From positions 62,695,897 through 62,759,896 of the forward strand of contig CP136063.1 in the NCBI GenBank assembly GCA_032622095.1: DNA of 64,000 nucleotides, written 5' to 3'. The stretch is from Siphonodentalium dalli. Its lineage: Eukaryota; Mollusca; Scaphopoda; Gadilida; Siphonodentaliidae. The notes under the pieces were generated by a model, which saw only the letters and a list, made by a program, of their open reading frames with translations, did not search any database and had not been told where the DNA came from. The position numbers were made by a program, and so were the translations under genes. Below are positions 9,797 to 20,482 of this stretch, piece after piece. The first letter of the stretch is position 1, and the number at the start of each line of letters is the position of its first letter.

Positions 9797-12323
9797 GTGA
9801 GTATATATAATGGGCATATAATATAGTCCTATACTCAATGCCACTTAAATCAAATTGTACAGCTTAATATTTGCAGAACAAATATGCGAATAAAAAATTA
9901 ATTTTACATAACTTGTTTCTATACCAATGTTCTATATCAAGTGAAGCAGTATTCATATTTACTTTTGTTCTTGTCCACCTGATACTAGGAATGTTATTTA
10001 GTGGTGTCAACTTTCACGATACCTTGGGGCGCACACTGGGAGAGCATGTGCCTTCAACTATTCTTCAAGACCAGCAGGAATTATAATTTAATCAAGCACT
10101 GTGCAAATAAAGTTAATTTTATACATGTCGTGTTTGAATCATATAGGAATGTGCACCCAGCATGACATATTTACTTTTACCCGATACTAGGGTAGTAACA
10201 GGTTTAGTGGCGTCACCCGATACTTGGGTAGTAACAGGTTTAGTGGTGTCACCCGATACTAGGGTAGTGACAGGTTTAGTGGCGTCACCCGATACTAGGG
10301 TAGTGACAGGTTTAGTGGCGTCACCCGATACTTGGGTAGTGACAGGTTTAGTGGTGTCACCCGATACTAGGGTAGTGACGGGTTTAGTGGTGTCACCCGA
10401 GAAGGAAAACCCCATGTCATATTTCTGTTGCGTCAGTCACGGCATGTATTAAGTAAATTGAAGAAAATTTGTTGTGAAAGACCAAAAAGTTGCAATGTCC
10501 TATGAGGATACAAATCCACTTAATAATGTGTTGTGTATTTATATAAGAATGAATGTAAAACTTATTGTGTCAGTCACGTGATGAATGACCCTCATCATAT
10601 TTGGAATATATATAAAATATATATATAGGTGCCTGGTTGATTATAGGGGTGCCCATAGTTGCGTGTTGAAAGTAAGAATTTTAACATCCTGTGTATATAT
10701 ATATCTCAAATTTCAGTGGATGGTTGGATTCCGGTTGATGTTGTCGCAGAACGTATTTGCACTAACAGTGACACCATTATCCAGCTGCCGACCGGCCAGG
10801 GTCTAATAGAACGTATAGAAGTGTGTATTCGAGCTACACATGGCCACAGTGTGGAGGTAGTGTTTTTTCTCATTCTCTCTTATAATTATTATAATATTGC
10901 CAATGTGAAAATATTCAATTTGAATGTCTATGCCCATGATACATACATGCCATATACAGTAATGCTCTAATTAATCGACTCGGGGAGAGCTTTCCGATGA
11001 ATGGCAACAAGCCATATTTCCGACTAAATCCTGAAAAGTTACCCATAATTCTGCTGTGGTTAAGGAGTCGATTAATTAGAGCATTACTGTACATACCCAT
11101 AATTAGTTAAGCAGACAGGCCAGGCTTTAATATGTACAGATGGATAACTACACAGATGTACATTTATATTGTTCGCAAAGAATGACGTTGGATTAATTGG
11201 CGTTATCGAAATTGAGGTCGTTCGTGAAATAATCTGATTATATTTACAGATCGACCAAAGCAAAATGCACTACAAGGTTGTGAGACTCTCGGGGTGTACA
11301 GATATTCCACTACACATCGAGAGAATACTCTGCGGCCATATGTCAGGTGGTGAGTATTTGATTATCTGATATATTCATCAGGACCAACTCTCATACACAT
11401 ACACTCGATATACATTATAAATTACTTTTGTGAAACTATAATTTGGAGGGTCGGCGTCTCGGAATCTCTCGTACCAGAGCATGGAACACAGCATATACGT
11501 TTATACGATTGGGGGAGGGGTGGGTGGGTGACACCCTCATATATATATATTGAATACATTAATGATACCCAAGCAATTCTTGTATATGCATATCACTGTA
11601 GCTTATATTATATAAAGAGTTCATTGGAATAACATCGCTCTTCCAGGGAATCAATATGATTGGACGAACATTCATCCACATATGAGAAGAGACAGATGAT
11701 GTGTCAAGAGAAGACTTGCATACACAGATGCTCGCAACAAAGCGCTACGTGGTAGCCATTGAACTCGACTCTGAAGAAATGCATAGAAGCAGAGTCCCGG
11801 TTTACCGGAACAGCAAAGGGATCCTTCTTCATCAACAACATATTCCTATGAATTGCTTCTATTTTGTTGAGTATTTAACCCTTTACCCAAAAACGCCCAA
11901 ATAAAGCTTTAACAGCCTAAAATATCTTCGGTCTGTCTCAATAACACCATACAAATATGGATATCATTGGAACCGGTTCATTGACCACATTGTGATGGTT
12001 ACAGTTATGCCCTGTGCCAATGCATTCTCTTATATATGCGAGTCGACCATAGGTCGCCTCGCATATATAAGAGAATGCATTGGCCTTAACACTTTTTACC
12101 ATTTTTTCTTACATTCTTTTAACAATTTTATAATTTGTTCTTACATTTTTTAACAATTTTTATAATATTTTTCTACATTCTTTGATAATTTTATCATTTT
12201 TAATATGTGTTAAGCCAATGCATTCTCTTATATATGCGAGGCGACATATGGTCGACTCGCATATATAAGAGAATGCATTGGCACAGGGCCGTTCTGTTGG
12301 GTAAAGGGTTAACCCAATTGTGA
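9751..12323 (+). CDS. RNA 2'-phosphotransferase (Tpt1/KptA-like), 4 exons, one frameshift
   Basis: Exons 9751-9796, 10717-10856, 11250-11349 and 11647 onward join with matching phases (1, 0, 1) and good GT/AG borders. The product follows the Tpt1/KptA order: RLLRH (catalytic Arg-His), DGWIPVD, the QGLIERIEV-type core, IRATHGHSVE (the IRAxxGHS block with a catalytic Arg), a diverged HGT-like stretch ending GHMSGG, then the C-terminal VPVYRNSKGILL block (family FYxSxNGVxL). Family members remove the 2'-phosphate left by tRNA splicing ligation, using NAD+. One extra base near 11694 creates a TGA at 11697; allowing for it gives about 175 residues, close to bacterial KptA length. A piggyBac MITE at 11879-12308 changes only the last residues, and AATAAA occurs at 12375. 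It could be a decaying copy rather than the main cellular gene. Confidence 0.7.
10179..10394 (+). repeat. 36-bp minisatellite, exactly six units
   Basis: Six head-to-tail units of 36 bp, each starting ACCCGATACT and ending near TTTAGTGGYGTC, occupy 216 bp in the first intron of the 2'-phosphotransferase-like gene. Because 36 is a multiple of three, long ORFs appear on both strands; I treat these as artefacts. A degenerate half-unit (CTGATACTAGGAATG) lies near 9980. Confidence 0.9.
10957..11089. mobile_element. Tc1/mariner-type MITE, 133 bp, TA target site
   Basis: Perfect 25-bp terminal inverted repeats start CAGTAATGCTCTAATTAAT and are flanked by TA on both sides (10955-10956 and 11090-11091). 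A TA duplication plus a CAGT start is the Tc1/mariner signature. It lies in the intron between exons 2 and 3 of the 2'-phosphotransferase-like gene. A diverged relative in the opposite orientation is at about 15318-15438. Confidence 0.85.
11879..12308 (+). mobile_element. piggyBac-type MITE, copy A, TTAA target site
   Basis: The element starts CCCTTTACCCAA and ends TTGGGTAAAGGG, with TTAA on both sides (11875-11878 and 12309-12312), the hallmark of piggyBac-group insertions. It has no coding capacity. Inside are two near-identical 69-bp hairpins (12016-12084 and 12214-12282), each with 27-bp arms starting GCCAATGCATTCTC, separated by a T-rich spacer. It is inserted in the 3' end of the 2'-phosphotransferase-like frame. 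Another copy in inverted orientation is at 32765-33156. Confidence 0.9.
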
Positions 12324-12517
12324 ACCATTACAAAAAAGTCCCTCTGCTTTTGGATATAAATCTGGTACAGGGAAAATAAAGCGATTTGGACTGGTGGCAG
12401 ACATGCGTCACCGCAGGGTATGCAATAAAATCTTGGGGCCTGATGTAACATGTCTGGCTTCCTGGGTATATTACCGAGGTAACCATTTCGGGTAGACTGC
12501 ATAGAATTCCAATATTC

Positions 12518-12753
12518 ATGTCTTTCACGGAATGTGATTATCCATGTGGTATGTGCGGATGTAAGTGTGATACTGGCGTAATCGAGTGCGACAAGTGTTG
12601 CAAATGGATTCATCAAAGATGTGTTCCAACAACCAGTAATATAATGAACAAGTGGAATCCCACCAACAAACAAAATGGTTTGACCTTTTTGTGCAAAGCA
12701 TGTGCATTCTGCAGAGATGATGGCGGTTACAACATGGTGGCGGCTTTGGACAG
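12518..12753 (+). CDS. PHD-finger exon (fragment)
   Basis: The frame encodes a C4HC3-like zinc finger: a CGMCGCKC start, GVIECDKCCKWIHQRC in the middle, and FLCKAC at the end. The WxHxxC spacing is that of PHD fingers, which bind histone tails in chromatin proteins but also occur in proteins of some invertebrate retroelements. A donor (CAG then gttagt) follows at 12754, so this looks like an exon rather than a complete gene. I found neither the next exon nor a convincing upstream exon. Confidence 0.5.
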
Positions 12754-13750
12754 GTTAGTGTTTCTAATTAATTTTCTTGATCTCCCAATCTGCCCATCAC
12801 CATTTGCGTGGCTTAATTGTAGAGTAGATTGAAATTTACATAACAGAACTTTGACCCGACATGATAAGGCAGCGATATCAGGAGTAATTGATCTTTCTTT
12901 GTGAAATTCTATATACCTCATTCGTCATAGTCATGTCAGCGAATGTTAACGGTATTAGTTTGTGTGGCTGTAATAGTTACTGTTGTCGGGGACGTGCCTA
13001 ACACGCATCACGAATTAATGCTTTATTTGTCAATATTAATTATTAAAACGATACATAATCCCAGAACCGAAATAATTAAAGCTACAATTTGCCTGTTCTT
13101 TCACTTTATACGATATGTGATTTTCCGTACACCCTGCCCACCGAAGTCATGTAGATTGTCGTCTTAGAATGAAAAACAAAACTCACAAAATAAAGTGACT
13201 CAACATGTTTTACACTTAAGTGGATGCAGATCCACAGAAAAAAAATTGACCCACTCTCAATAATACTTAAGATTAAGTGAGTGCAATTAAACTATAAGAA
13301 ACACCCCCATTTGAGAACAAGCTGGTCTGGTGTTGCTCATATGTGAAACTTTTTGGGGAAATGGTTAGTCATGTCAGAATTAACTGCACAATATTTATCT
13401 AACAAACAATTAACTAGTTCCTACTGAACATTTGCACTTAAGTGCAAATGCTAAGTAGGAGCTAGATGACTTGTTTTTTCTACCTATACATGCCATAAAT
13501 CATAAATTTAGTTATGCCGATAGTACATGAGCACGCATGGTCATTTACCTATTTACAGGGGCGTAGGCCATCTATTTAAGCCAGAGAACCCAATGACCTA
13601 CCTTTAGGAGTCGGGGCCAATTTCGTACTTATTACATGTAGGTCTATGGGTATCCATATGGGTCCATGACTGTCCGGATCATGTTGGGCCATCAGTCAAG
13701 TGGCGCCTTTAACTCACATGATTTGCATCATCATATAATTGAAGAACATG
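12754..13750. other. No gene; one 50-bp palindrome
   Basis: No coding signal is supported. At 13414-13463 there is a near-perfect palindrome centred on TTTGCACTTAAGTGCAAA with outer arms CTAGTTCCTACT and AGTAGGAGCTAG, which could be a small foldback element. Confidence 0.5.
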
Positions 13751-13865
13751 TATGAATTTGGTGGAAACTAGAGCTATTTATCATACTTGTATCACTATCA
13801 GTTTTGGTGCCCCTTCCCTCCCATTCATGACAGGGATTACCAAGATAACAGGATTGCCCAAAAAT

Positions 13866-14155
13866 TGTGCCTGCCTCAATGGGTGGAATAGAGCTGAGGA
13901 AGCCATGCATTTGATTCATTGTCTCCGAGGCCAAACTCAACAAATTTTAACCAGTTTATCTCCACAAGAGAGAAGAGATTACTCCAAAATCATGCAGGCT
14001 CTTAAAAATCGTTTTCTGCCCACCCACCAAACACATGTATCGCACCCAGCTGAATGCAAATGAACGGGACTCTAAAGAGAGTCTATCTCAGAGTTAGGCC
14101 AGAGGATACAGAGATATATTTGCCTGGCAAAACCTTCAGCACCATTAGAAATGCA
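13866..14155 (+). pseudogene. Ty3/gypsy Gag fragment
   Basis: The frame reads WNRAEEAMHLIHCLRG, then SLSPQERRDYSKIMQALK, then NRFLP. This is the retrotransposon Gag core (W..AE....L...LRG ... Y..L...L..RF). After a frameshift near 14035 it continues as YRTQLNANERDSKESL, the next Gag block. No nucleocapsid knuckle or protease follows; the sequence jumps to the end of reverse transcriptase about 80 bp later, so most of gag-pol is deleted. Confidence 0.7.
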
Positions 14156-14237
14156 GAATAGTCTGTCTGTCGATTAGCAGATGCCAATTTAGAAGTTGAG
14201 ACCAAGCAACTGTTCGCTTTTCAAAAGAGAAATTTAA

Positions 14238-14430
14238 TTTCTTGGCCACATTGTTTCCCCACAGGGAATTGCTACAGACCCAGCTAAGATAGCTGCTGTT
14301 CAAAAGTGCCCAGCATCTTGCAATGTTACTGAGGCCAAAAGCTTCCTGGGATTGTGTGGGTATTATTGGCGATTTATAGACGGTTTCTCAAATATTGCAG
14401 CCCCATTGCATAAACTGACTTCAAAAACAG
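14238..14430 (+). pseudogene. Ty3/gypsy RT connection fragment
   Basis: The frame reads FLGHIVSPQGIATDPAKIAA and then SFLGLCGYYWRFI followed by IAAPLHKLTSK, the well-known junction between RT and RNase H in Ty3/gypsy pol. A TAA lies just upstream of the FLGHIV block. After LTSK the sequence departs from pol into an Arg/Ser-rich stretch with a repeated GATCACTGGTGGATTCGCC motif (14533-14560 and 14609-14630). Confidence 0.8.
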
Positions 14431-14880
14431 TCTTAGAGCGAGTAAAAGAGAGGTGTAGGTCACGCCGGAGAAGCAGATCACCCAGGAAATCTAAACCTTC
14501 AAAAAGTTTAACAGTACATTCACAACAGAAAAACAGATCACTGGTGGATTCGCCTGTGGAGATATAAGAGGGAGTGAGTGAGCGGGGTAGATCACACTGT
14601 AGAAGCAGATCACTGGTGGATTCGCCTGTGCACTCACCAAAAAAATAAAAAATTAGTGAAATCCATAATTCTGAAGAAATCATCAACGGGGCAACATACG
14701 GTTGTCCGAGAACCAGTTATTTCTGTTGCAGAACGCTCCTTCTGTTCAGCAGCCATGCAGTGCGATATCGGGAATTTTATTATCACAGCCAGCTTTACAC
14801 AAAAGACATTGCTGGAAATACCGCAGTTCCACAAGATGGTCAAAGATTGCACGGAGTAAGCGATGCGGGACGCATCTTTT

Positions 14881-15290
14881 AAGGAGGGGAAGATGTAACG
14901 ATGTGGCACCTTCCATAAGGAGATACCTTCATTCCATTCCGGGCCGAGTTTCTGTTCCGTGTATGATTAAAGAATATTAAAATATAGTGTTTTGTTCATA
15001 TGCCAAACATAATCAACGCTTAAATGGTATATATTGTCGTCAAGACGTACGATGGTGTATGTAAACAAGAGCCTGCTTGTGTTACACAAGTTATGCTTAC
15101 CATATCGGGATTTAAATAAGAACCAGATAACGTAACATGTTTTGCTTTTGTTTACATAACAAAGGGTAAAAAATTACAATAGCATACTGTTTATGCCTTA
15201 TATCTTATTGGTATAAGAACTATTAAAGTCTGTCTATATTTTACTATTCTTTCTATTGATGGTGGTTTGTGGCAGAGGTGAATATTTTAA
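14881..15290 (+). mobile_element. Ty3/gypsy polypurine tract and candidate 3' LTR
   Basis: AAGGAGGGGAAGA at 14881-14893 fits a polypurine tract, followed at once by TGTAACG, a common Ty3/gypsy LTR start. It lies 3' of the gag and pol scraps in the same orientation. The right edge is uncertain; candidate ends in CA occur at about 15273 and 15290. No second LTR copy is in the window to confirm the limits. Confidence 0.45.
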
Positions 15291-15317
15291 CAGCATACAT
15301 ACCCACCACCAATCAAA

Positions 15318-15438
15318 TGAATGCTCTAAATAATCAACCCCTTTAATAACCAAAGCAGAATTATGGGTAACCTTTCAGGATTTAGTCGGAAATATGGTTC
15401 ATTGCCATTCATCGGAAAGCTCTCACTGAGCATTACTG
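15318..15438. mobile_element. Diverged Tc1/mariner-type MITE, second copy
   Basis: The core (TTATGGGTAA, GGATTTAGTCGGAAATATGG, CATCGGAAAGCTCTC) is the reverse complement of the element at 10957-11089. The left end ATGCTCTAAATAATC and right end GCATTACTG are decayed terminal repeats. Confidence 0.7.
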
Positions 15439-15723
15439 TGCCGGTATGTGTAACTGAGTGAATTTGAGTCAGGAGTGCATGAGTGCAGAATACATTCATG
15501 TGCTCCAGTAACAATTTAAACAACATGATATCAATTTCGATGAAAATGAGTTTATGGCTTAAGCTATAAAATCGTCATCATAATTACCATGTTGTATACA
15601 TCGTTCATGCAATATATAGAGAACATGAATGTATTTTGCACTCATCCCTGGCTCAAATTCATTCATATGTTGGATATTTAAAATTTCATGAATACTCTGT
15701 TTTTGCTTGTTTTTTAATGACTA

Positions 15724-17104
15724 TTAGCTCAACTTACTTTTGTAAGTTTGAGCTATTGCCATGGCTTGGCGTCCGTCTGTGTGTCCGTCAACAATTTCCT
15801 TTGGCGCGGGCTACAGGTCGTACCTTTGGTCTAATCTTTATGAAACTTTGCATGAATGTTGACATTGACATGTAGATGGGAACGAGTCATTTTGGGGTCA
15901 TTCGGCCAAAAAACATGGCCGCTGGTGGCCATCTTGGATTTCAAAATTCAATCCATTGGCGCGGGCTACAGGTCGTACTGTTCGTTTGATCATCATGAAA
16001 TTTGTCATGGATGTTAATATTGACATGTAGATGGGAACGAGTCATTTTGGGGTCGTTCGGCCAAAAAACATGGCCGTCAGCAGCCATCTTGGATTTTACT
16101 CTTTGCATGACTAAATCATTTGGCGCAGGCTACAGGTCGTAGTTTTGATCGGAACTTCATGAAATTTGTCATGGATGTTAACAATGACATGTAGATGGGA
16201 ACGAGTGATTTTGGTGTTGTTCGGCCAAAAAACATGGCCGCCAGCAGCCATCATGGATTTTACTCTTTGCATGACTAAATCCTTTGGCGCGGGCTACAGG
16301 TCGTACCTATGGTCTGATCTTTATGAATTTTGTCATGAATGTTGACATTGACATGTAGATGGGAACGAGTCATTTTGGGGTCATTCGGCCAAAAAACATG
16401 GCCGCTGGTGGCCATTTTGGATTTCAAAATTCAATCCATTGGCGCGGGCTACAGGTCGTGCTGTTCGTCTGATCATCATGAAATTTGTCATGGATGTTAA
16501 CAATGACATGTAGATGGCAACGAGTGATTTTGGGGTCGTTCGGCCAAAAAACATGGCCGCCAGCAGCCATCTTGGATTTTACTCTTTGCATGAATAAATC
16601 CTTTGGTGCGGGCTACAGGTCGTAGCTTTGGTCGGAACTTCATGAAATTTGTCATGTATGTTAACAATGACATGTAGATGGGAAACGAGTCCTTTTGGGG
16701 TCGTTCAGCCGAAAAACATGGCCGCCAGCAGCCATCTTGGATTTTACTCTTTGCATGACTAAATCCATTGGCACAGGCTACAGGTCATACCTTTGATCAG
16801 ATCATTATGAGATTTGTAAAGGCTGTAGATGGGAACAAGTCATTTTGGGGTAATTCGGAAAAAAACATGGCTGCCGGTGGCCATTTTAGAATTTACTCTT
16901 TGCATCAATAAATCCTTTGGCACACCATAATCACCACATCCCTGATCCGATCATTATGAAACCTGTTATGAATGTTGATATTGACATGTACATCTAGTCT
17001 TACTTAGACATTTCAATTAGCACTTTTGCTATTCCTCCATTTACTGTCGACCATTAAATTATTCCCCTACCTAAGTTGAGCTACAGTGTCATTGACACTT
17101 TCAT
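15724..17104 (+). mobile_element. Tandem-repeat element with Helentron-type 3' end
   Basis: The left end is TTAGCTCAACTTAC..GTAAGTTTGAGCT, a foldback, then TATTGCCATGGC. The core has about eight tandem units of about 155 and 164 bp in two alternating subtypes, recognisable by AAACATGGCCGC, GACATGTAGATGGGAACGAG and GGCGCGGGCTACAGGTCGT. The right end reads AGCTACAGTGTCATTGACAC then TTTCAT, with the hairpin AGTGTCA-T-TGACACT. The Helentron at 48.6-58.4 kb ends identically. Bivalve 'pearl' elements have this architecture and are thought to be Helentron dependents; the link here is my inference from the shared end. It lies just 5' of a BEN-gene exon. Confidence 0.75.
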
Positions 17105-19192
17105 ATTTTATTCTTTGCAGTCAAATCTACATGTACAAATCTCCAGAAGCATTTTGTGGAAATGCAAAGCAAAGGGTGCTCTGTTGAAGAGTTGGTCAAA
17201 TATGGACAGGACCGTTCAAGTGATAGCAGAAAAAGAGGGGCATCAACGGGTCTGAAAGAACTGATACAGAAGGAGCAAGGTCGTCAGCCAAAGCCACTTG
17301 TAAAGCGGGCCAGGAAAGACAAGAGTGCCGAGAACATGAAGGAGAATGAACTGCCGAAGAATTCAAATAAAGAGACAGTACAAAGGATGAGCTTGTTGGC
17401 CGGATTTGAGGACCTTATTAATGATGGTGAAGAAACAGTAGTCGAGCCAGCAAATCAGCCTCCTGAAACCGTGACAGCCATCTCTGATATATTGAAAGAG
17501 AGCAATAACATTATCAATGGCTCTGTGGAATATATAGCACAACCGCCACCACAATCTGTGATTGATCAGCTCGCAGCCACTCTTGCTGCCAGAAATAGGG
17601 ATCTTCAAACCATGGAAGTTCAACTTGGTGTAATGGGCAGCGAACTGGATTGAATGCGAAATCTGCTGCAAGAAACAACTGAAGAAGCGAGGTCAGCTTC
17701 AACAACTGTAGAAAGACAGCACGAAGAGATTGCCTTGCTGAATGTTCAATTAGAACAATTAAAACAGAGAGGTGAGAATATAGTCATCACTGTATGCACA
17801 TGTAAATATGCATAATTTTCCAAATATCCAGCTGATATGTCTGGATGGTATGATTATAAACCAAACTAATGTTAAGCTCATTCTTGAATTTTTGGGAGTT
17901 ACAAGTAATTCAAAACTATTTTATTGGCTTCAAATGGCTGGTGAAAAAAATCCCTGCCTGGAAAATTTCCCCATGGCTAATGGCCTTACTAATATATATA
18001 TGTAAATATCTGAGGTTGCTATCAGACTCTGTTGATTATATAATTATAAATTATAACTCAATCTAAGTAAGGTAACAGATAAAACCACAACACAGTATAT
18101 ATACTTGCATAATAAAACTGAAAGTTGTTCTTGTATATAAATACAAATTTCTCATGAATAAGAGTCAAATGTCAACTTTGTAATACCGGTATATTCTATT
18201 CCAATTGAATAAATTGTTGATCTTATCTGTATTCAGGTCCCACACAGACAGGAGAAGGCCTGATACATCATCTAGAAATGGCATTAAGGATCGCAAAGAA
18301 TGATACTCCAGTATCATTGTCTGCTGCTAAAGGTAATTCTCCATTTGGAAATAAAGCATTACTTACTGAAAACAAACTGCTCTTAAAGCCACTTGCACTT
18401 CATAATACACCTAATAATATTAAGTATTTCTCCCTGCATTGAAATAGTTTGATAAAAATATGAGAGACGCAATTGAAGTCATGAGAAATACAACATTGAA
18501 CATGATGTCTGGATCCCCAACAATTTGCATGGCATGGAACATAAAAGAGCATTCCGTGTTAGTACATACATCATATGGTAGAAATAAAGAGCATTTGTTT
18601 CACTTCAGTGCGAAAAATTTAACTCTAAAGCTGGAAACTTGTTGTGACCATGGAAAGTATTTTTCATATCAATATCTTGATGTTCACCACTATGAGGACA
18701 CATTCAAATGTTTGTTTTGGTTTTTTGTTCTATAGCTATTCATCTTTGTTTATATGAAAATGCTGATTTTTGGGTCCATCTGTCTTGAGTATAGCCATCA
18801 TAAGTTATAGATATGCCCACACTAGGCAGTATGCACCGGACGACAGTCCATCTCTTGTTTCGGCTATTTTTATTTATTGTATTGAGGTCAATCATAATAT
18901 TGTAATATTGTTATGCAATTCAGTATACATTTCTTTTCAGCTCATGCAGCTAACATACCACAGCTTTCAACACCAGTGCAACGATTGAAACATCAGGAAA
19001 TTCATACGCCTACAATCACTCAGACAGATTGTACGCCAAAGAGTACACCACTGAGTGAGAAAACTGTCAGCCAACAGATTGTTCTCTCCAGATGATCAGG
19101 ACAAACTAGTGAGTATGAAATATGCCTAATGTGATATGATGTACACGTATCTAGTTTTATTTTTATTTTTTTCGAATTTAATTTTTGCAAAA

Positions 19193-19265
19193 AGTATTTT
19201 AGCTCGACTTTACAATGGTTGGCATCCATCGTCTGTGCATGCATTAACAATTTCCTTCGGCACTC
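19193..19265 (+). mobile_element. Left-end fragment of tandem-repeat element
   Basis: TTAGCTCGACTTTACAATGG, then CATCCATCGTCTGTGCATGC and AACAATTTCCTTCGGCAC, match the left end of the 15724-17104 and 40153 elements. Core repeats and right end are missing. It lies in a BEN-gene intron. Confidence 0.6.
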
Positions 19266-20225
19266 CTTCCCAAGTGCCAAATAATAGTGCCAAATAATTT
19301 ATTCGGTTTAATTGATATTTTACTCAATTATTTTCAGTTAGTTCTTATTAAAATAATCTTGTTATATACATGTGACTGCATGGTCAAGCAATTTAAAAGT
19401 CACTCAGAGTCACTGGTGAAGTCTTCTAAAAATAGAGAGGTTGAATGTCAACATGTTATTCATAAAGCTTTATCTATTTCAGACCTCTAAAATGATTCCT
19501 TTGATCATTGACCCAGACCAGCCAGAGAAGTATGCAAATGTTCTGGCAGATAGTAAAAGGCTGAATGATGCTCAAAGAACCGCTGCGAGATCAAGTAAAG
19601 AACCAGGTATTGCATTATTAAATAATGTGATAGACCTTATCTTCACTCCAAGAGCTAGCAGCTTCTCGCGGATGTGGGTTGCGACAACCAAAAGGCGGTG
19701 TCCAGAATGACAGACAGCCATTGGATGCCACTAAAGTGTTGGCAGTGAAAGGTAATTTTTAATATCTAATATATTATATTATAATTATATATCATTATAA
19801 TTTGAACTTGAAAGTTATTCTGTCTATTGTAAGACTGTTTTCTATTATTTTATCAGATTGTAGTTACCTTGTCAGTCTCACATGTTAATTTCATTTCAGT
19901 AATGTATTGCTTTTGTCACACTCCAGGATCAAAATAGATCAATGCATTTAAATTTTAAAGGTGTAATCAGGATCTGAACCAATTTGTACGAAAAATGTTT
20001 TTGCTTTAGCTAATCAGACTCTAGCATAACATGTAATTTGCAAAATGCTAAAAAGCAATGTCTTTTTGAATACTCTATATTTCATAAAATGCATCAATTT
20101 GATAATAAATAAATCGACTAAAAGTCCTTCTTGTTCATCCCCAGTGGTTGGGTGTGTACGTAGAGTGAAAATGTGCTTAGGCTGTGTCACTGGTGACAAC
20201 GGAGAGTGAAAACACTCGAGGCCAT

Positions 20226-20300
20226 ATCTGAGTGTTGAAGTTGGTGAGGAAGGCAAGAAAATCGAGAAAAAACTCCAGAGAAAACCTTCAACACTCAGAT
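20226..20300 (-). repeat. Inverted repeat beside ribozyme motif
   Basis: ATCTGAGTGTTGAAG at 20226-20240 faces CTTCAACACTCAGAT at 20286-20300 across a 45-bp loop. On the minus strand it lies just 3' of the hammerhead-like motif, so it may be part of the same retroelement relic. Confidence 0.6.
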
Positions 20301-20313
20301 AACCTGCAGTAAA

Positions 20314-20352
20314 GGTCTAGCGCTTTCGTTATTGTATAACTTCATCAGGACC
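20314..20352 (-). ncRNA. Hammerhead-ribozyme-like motif
   Basis: Read on the minus strand, GGTC is followed by the core CTGATGA, a 5-bp stem (GTTAT/ATAAC, loop ACA), GAAA, a short GCGC element, TA and GACC. GGTC pairs with GACC as stem I; TA sits at the expected cleavage site; AGCGCT gives the very short stem III seen in hammerheads of Penelope-like elements and retrozymes. One extra A between CTGATGA and stem II departs from consensus, so activity may be reduced. It is in a BEN-gene intron, antisense to that gene. No reverse transcriptase is recognisable nearby. Confidence 0.5.
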
Positions 20353-20482
20353 GAGTTTGGCGTGTGATTTTTTGAGGATTTTGCTCGCCTTATATACTGT
20401 TTGTTATGAGTCTCCGATTTGATTGGTCAGTGTTGAAGGGTCAAGGGGTTGTGAAAAGGATGATGGGAAATGCGGGTAACAT

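Noticed and set aside
10119-10415. 98-codon minus-strand ORF and its 96-codon plus-strand partner
   Set aside because: Both are produced by the 36-bp minisatellite, whose period is a multiple of three; no coding support.
11701-11904. Independent 67-codon ORF
   Set aside because: It is the continuation of the 2'-phosphotransferase-like exon after a one-base shift, not a separate gene.
12200-12673. 157-codon minus-strand ORF
   Set aside because: It crosses the piggyBac MITE hairpin and the antisense of the PHD exon and shows no motifs.
19607-19652. A 46-bp intron between GAACCAG and AGCTAGC
   Set aside because: It preserves phase, but reading straight through gives GIALLNNVIDLIFTP, which belongs to the BEN domain; a one-base insertion explains the break better.
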